A DNA stretch of 5,806 bases. Origin: Methanobacteriota archaeon. Its GTDB lineage: Archaea > Thermoplasmatota > Poseidoniia > Poseidoniales > Poseidoniaceae. Of the stretch, positions 1-3,086 are shown piece after piece. Location of the stretch: assembly GCA_002727515.1 (NCBI GenBank), contig PBXF01000050.1:2294-8099 (forward strand). Direction: 5' to 3'. Numbering within the stretch: position 1 is the first letter of the stretch; every line of letters starts with the position of its first letter. The notes below the pieces were generated by a model that saw only the letters and a program-made list of their open reading frames with translations, ran no database searches and had not been told where the DNA came from. The translations under genes were made by a program, and so were the position numbers.

Positions 1-1476
1 GACTCTGATGAAGATTCTATCGAGGATCTAGTTGAGAATCGTTCGATTTCTCCAAGATTTATGAAGATTGTAGGAGAAGCGCTTTCGAGATTTACCGAAC
101 CTAATTCTCAGGTAATAATTGGTTGGGATGATCGCCCTGGAAACCATGACCTTGTCAAGTCATTAACGATTGGACTTAGATTGGGAAATTGTCGTGTAAT
201 TCACGGAGGATTATGCGCAACACCGGGATTACATAACGCATTATTACAAACAGAATCTCAGTTTGGATGTATGATAACTGCGAGCCACAACCCAGTCTCT
301 GAATCTGGAATCAAGATTTTTGATTTTGAAGGATTCAAGACGACTCCGGAAATGGAAGCCGAAATTTCTGAATTGATTATTCAGATTGCTGCAGAAGATA
401 GAGAAGTCGACAAGGTTGACTTGGAAATACTAAGCGCTCCAGACTCGGTATTTGAGGCAGACAAAAATCACAAAATTATGGTAACTAAAAGAGCAAAGGG
501 CTTTGCTGAAATGTTCGCACCAATAAATCAGAGTTCTATTTTGTTGGATTGCTCTAAAGGCGCCCCTTCTGATTGGCTAGCCGAATTGCTTTGCAAATTA
601 GGCGTGGATACCCAAGAAATTTCAGCTCATGCCGTAGCACTAAACAATAACTGTGGCGCTGGTGAGTTGTCTCCAACGGATTCTTGGACTTTTGAGGAAG
701 CAAAAGAAAGTGAACACGTTTTGATCAAATCACTGCCCAGGTCGCCAGAAGGAAACTTCGTTGCTGCTGCGTTAGATGGCGATGGGGACAGATGCTTACT
801 AATTCAGGCTACTGCGGATGGATTTAGAGTTGTAGATGGAGACGAAATGGCAGATTATATTCTGCGTGCTGCAACTGGCAAATGGCATTTGGCTGCAAGT
901 ATTGAATCCGACCTTGCTCTAAGTTCCTCGCTGTCTAGGCTTAATGCGGATGTACAATTTAGTCAAACTGCTGTAGGAGATAGATGGTTATCTAACGCCC
1001 TAAGAAATTCTGTTTGCGAAGTTATTGGAGTCGAAGATTCGGGGCATATCGTGCTATCAGCGCCTCATCCAAAAGGTGGAAGATGCTTGGTCGGAGATGG
1101 TTCTGCAAGCCTTATTGCAGTTTTGTCAGCAGCAGCAGTTCAGAACAAGCCTAAGATGTTCAAAAGAGGTTTCAAAAGAAGGATTTCAATCAAGAATACT
1201 AATCGAAAATTGTGGAATGGCAAAAATGAATTATCCAATAAAATTGAAGATATAGTGGCTGAATCAATAAATGGATTAACAAGGAAGAATATCTTTGGAG
1301 AGCAAAATTTGATGCTTTTAGAAAGTTCAGAAATATCAATTGGGATAAGAAATTCCGGAACACAGCCTAAAACAAATATTTCACTAAGATTAGCCCCTAG
1401 CATGGATAACAAATTACCGCTTCAAGTAGTTGAAGAGTTAGAAGTTTTACTTAGAAACGAACTCGTCGGCGAATAG
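1..1476 (+). CDS. Phosphohexomutase (phosphoglucosamine/phosphomannomutase family), 5' end outside window
   Basis: Cytosolic enzyme of the alpha-D-phosphohexomutase superfamily, which moves phosphate between C6 and C1 of a hexose or hexosamine phosphate. Numbering from the first codon at base 1, the visible part is 491 residues. It has the active-site loop TASHNP (93-98, phosphoserine Ser95), the Mg-binding loop DGDGDR (259-264), the sugar-binding loop EDSGH (345-349, family form GExSGH) and the phosphate-binding loop RNSGTQPK (450-457). All four domains are therefore represented. The first Met (base 61) is probably internal: the frame is open to base 1, and ISPRFMKIVGEAL fits the family pattern LTPEfa.k.GrAl that follows the N-terminal GTSGIRG motif. 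That motif must lie upstream. The segment LNNNCGAG (214-221) before the metal loop resembles the N..CGS of GlmM and the LNHLCGA of eukaryotic AGM1, so an amino-sugar mutase is plausible. Substrate cannot be settled from sequence. The following gene starts 48 bases downstream with its own promoter-like sequence. Confidence 0.9.
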   Translation, partial: DSDEDSIEDLVENRSISPRFMKIVGEALSRFTEPNSQVIIGWDDRPGNHDLVKSLTIGLRLGNCRVIHGGLCATPGLHNALLQTESQFGCMITASHNPVSESGIKIFDFEGFKTTPEMEAEISELIIQIAAEDREVDKVDLEILSAPDSVFEADKNHKIMVTKRAKGFAEMFAPINQSSILLDCSKGAPSDWLAELLCKLGVDTQEISAHAVALNNNCGAGELSPTDSWTFEEAKESEHVLIKSLPRSPEGNFVAAALDGDGDRCLLIQATADGFRVVDGDEMADYILRAATGKWHLAASIESDLALSSSLSRLNADVQFSQTAVGDRWLSNALRNSVCEVIGVEDSGHIVLSAPHPKGGRCLVGDGSASLIAVLSAAAVQNKPKMFKRGFKRRISIKNTNRKLWNGKNELSNKIEDIVAESINGLTRKNIFGEQNLMLLESSEISIGIRNSGTQPKTNISLRLAPSMDNKLPLQVVEELEVLLRNELVGE

Positions 1477-1490
1477 AAACTTAAATCTCA

Positions 1491-1503
1491 ACAATTATAT
1501 CTA
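1491..1503 (+). promoter_or_regulatory. Putative archaeal TATA box of the membrane-protein gene
   Basis: The tract acaattatatcta is centred about 28 bases before the ATG at 1525, and no ribosome binding site lies between them. That spacing is what a leaderless archaeal transcript would have. The call rests on position and composition only; AT-rich intergenic DNA produces such tracts often. Confidence 0.35.
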
Positions 1504-1521
1504 AAATTAATCTTAGATATA
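1496..1521. repeat. Perfect 9-bp inverted repeat just before the start codon at 1525
   Basis: TATATCTAA (1496-1504) and TTAGATATA (1513-1521) are exact reverse complements separated by 8 bases; the arms end 3 bases before the ATG. The left arm overlaps the TATA-like tract, so the site could be an operator for a dimeric repressor. It could also be a weak hairpin ending the upstream mutase transcript, but its stem is almost all A-T and no T-run follows, which argues against a terminator. Confidence 0.35.
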
Positions 1522-1524
1522 TTC

Positions 1525-2370
1525 ATGAAAGATGCTGACGCCAAAAAGAACGGTAGTCGGCCTCAACCAGTTTACATTGATAGTTTAGGAGATGATGCTG
1601 CTAAACATAAATCTCCAGAATACATTAAGAGGAAAGGAAAGATTAGTCGTTTCTATACTTGGTGTATGGAAAAAACTCTCCCGCAAAAAAAGAAGTTTGC
1701 AGCTGGTCTTATTGGATTTCCAATCTTTGTTTTACTTTTGAGTTTCCTTCTTGTATTTATTTCGGAATTATTGACTACTCACGAATCAGACGAGTCGCAA
1801 AAATTAGAATCAATTAACATAAATGGAGACACTTATGTTGTACACGAATTCCAGATGCCATCCGAATTTCAGAATGATTACCCCTCCAATAATTATTGGA
1901 GAGTGAGTGTTTATTTCGGAATCTTTGGTGAAGAGAATAAATTCTCAGAAGACACACGCTATCTACATGATTCTGTTGCTGATAATAGCGGTTCAATTTG
2001 GAATAAGACCGAAGGAGACCATAGATATGACACATATCTGCAGGTTAACGGCGATAAAATTCGAATTGCGAGTCTTACAGACACCCCGGTTCCTTCCAAA
2101 GTTGCCTATTATTGGGAAGCCGATCGAACTACTACCGACCTTTTTTCATTCACCCTATACATTTGGCCAATTTCTACAATTCTTGTAGCAGTCCTCGGTT
2201 TTGTTTCAAAAAGGCCAGAGTTTTCCTACGGTGTTTTGATTTCAGGCGGAATTGTGACTTTAGCTTACTCTCCGATTTTCTTCGACCTCATATTTTGCTC
2301 GTGTGGTGATGTACTTTACCCAAATACTCCAATAGTAGAAATTACACATATACGTGGCGATACGATGTGA
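1525..2370 (+). CDS. Hypothetical membrane protein, three predicted TM segments and an extracytoplasmic domain
   Basis: I do not recognise this 281-residue protein. The N-terminal 57 residues are hydrophilic and rich in Lys and Arg, hence probably cytosolic. Hydrophobic segments lie at about 58-83, 205-227 and 233-258. The loop of about 120 residues between the first two is polar, rich in Asn, Asp, Tyr and Trp, and reads as alternating beta strands. The short loop between the second and third segments carries KRPE. By the positive-inside rule the N-terminus and this short loop face the cytosol, and the large domain and the C-terminal tail (with a Cys-Ser-Cys) face out. No catalytic motif is visible. 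The ATG at 1525 is chosen as the first Met of the frame, with a TATA-like tract about 28 bases before it; there is no Shine-Dalgarno sequence. It follows the mutase by 48 bases on the same strand and converges with the next gene. Function unknown. Confidence 0.8.
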   Translation: MKDADAKKNGSRPQPVYIDSLGDDAAKHKSPEYIKRKGKISRFYTWCMEKTLPQKKKFAAGLIGFPIFVLLLSFLLVFISELLTTHESDESQKLESININGDTYVVHEFQMPSEFQNDYPSNNYWRVSVYFGIFGEENKFSEDTRYLHDSVADNSGSIWNKTEGDHRYDTYLQVNGDKIRIASLTDTPVPSKVAYYWEADRTTTDLFSFTLYIWPISTILVAVLGFVSKRPEFSYGVLISGGIVTLAYSPIFFDLIFCSCGDVLYPNTPIVEITHIRGDTM

Positions 2371-2413
2371 AGATGATTGGATGTAGCAAGATGATGGCAA
2401 TTATTGATTTGGG
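2371..2413. other. Convergent intergenic gap, no recognisable terminator
   Basis: Forty-three bases separate the two convergent stop codons. I see neither a GC-rich hairpin nor a run of five or more T on either strand, so both transcripts may run into each other before ending. Confidence 0.5.
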
Positions 2414-2941
2414 TTAAGGCTTCCAATCTCGATAGAGGAGATAAGCAGGCCCTTCGATTGGTGGCTGTTCATCCATTTTATCGAATAGCCAGATAACCCA
2501 ATCTAAACCTGCACTGTCTGTCATCACACCTTGATTTTTAGCATTTGTTTGAAGAACCTCAACAAGCCTTCTGAACCTTGTTCCTATCATAACATTCACT
2601 GTTTGCATGAATCTAGTAACAGATTTGAAGGATAATTGTCTCTCAAATGTCATCATTCCAATCGAATTGGTATTTATGGCCACAAAATTTAGAGCATCCT
2701 TTTCCTTTCTGTCTAATTTATCTAAATCTTCAAGTGAGAAATCATCACTCAATCTATTTACTAAAATTGACAATCCCGACTGATAAAGAGGTGAAGATAG
2801 CAGATTTGCCATTTCTCTCGATGCTTCTCTTTCTTTTCCTTTATTCAGTTCGATAATTTGCCTTATACCAAAAATTAGCGTAACCAGTATTGCTAATCCA
2901 CCCAGTAATTCCCCGAGATTAGCAGCCTCTTCCAGATTCAT
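2414..2941 (-). CDS. Small single-span membrane protein of unknown function
   Basis: The 175-residue protein begins with a short acidic leader, then one hydrophobic helix at about residues 7-27 (AANLGELLGGLAILVTLIFG), followed by RQIIELNKGKEREASRE. The basic side after the helix suggests a cytosolic C-terminus anchored by an uncleaved N-terminal segment. The rest is largely alpha-helical by composition and ends in a Trp- and Pro-containing tail (YLLYRDWKP). The start resembles a widespread, poorly characterised group of marine microbial proteins that open with a Glu-rich leader, a G-x-L-x(n)-V-T-L-I helix and then Q-I or R-Q. That resemblance is from memory, not a search. No enzyme motif is seen. 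The gene is convergent with the three-span membrane protein and divergent from the RCC1-repeat gene, so it is probably a single-gene transcript. Function unknown. Confidence 0.75.
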   Translation of the reverse strand: MNLEEAANLGELLGGLAILVTLIFGIRQIIELNKGKEREASREMANLLSSPLYQSGLSILVNRLSDDFSLEDLDKLDRKEKDALNFVAINTNSIGMMTFERQLSFKSVTRFMQTVNVMIGTRFRRLVEVLQTNAKNQGVMTDSAGLDWVIWLFDKMDEQPPIEGPAYLLYRDWKP

Positions 2942-3086
2942 ATTTTGAATATTGTAAATTGGTTAATTATTGTTCCTCAACTTGATTTAGATTCCTAAAA
3001 ATCATACCGAATTAATTTTTTTAAAAATATTCATTTTTTTATTGCTGAATAGATTAAATAATTAATTAAGAAATGATAGCAGATTT
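2942..3086. promoter_or_regulatory. Divergent AT-rich intergenic region carrying two promoters
   Basis: The 145 bases between the divergent start codons must hold the promoters of both flanking genes. On the plus strand ttaaataatt (3054-3063) is centred about 28 bases before the ATG at 3087, the usual spacing of a TATA box from a leaderless start. On the minus strand ataattaa (2963-2970) lies about 25 bases before the start at 2941. Two runs of seven T on the plus strand (3016-3022 and 3034-3040) have no upstream plus-strand gene within 600 bases to terminate. The region is nearly all A and T in its middle, so individual boxes are weak calls. Confidence 0.4.

Noticed and set aside
1140..1412. 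Open frame of 90 codons on the minus strand within the mutase
   Set aside because: It lies opposite the well-conserved C-terminal domain of the mutase, including RNSGTQPK, and its translation has no recognisable features.
1814..2309. Several short open frames on both strands across the three-span membrane protein gene
   Set aside because: They overlap one another and the longer frame at 1525-2370, which has a proper start context and coherent membrane topology; none has its own promoter-like sequence.
3016..3040. Two runs of seven T as archaeal terminators
   Set aside because: The flanking genes diverge, so no plus-strand transcript is expected to end here; the runs are better seen as part of the AT-rich promoter region.
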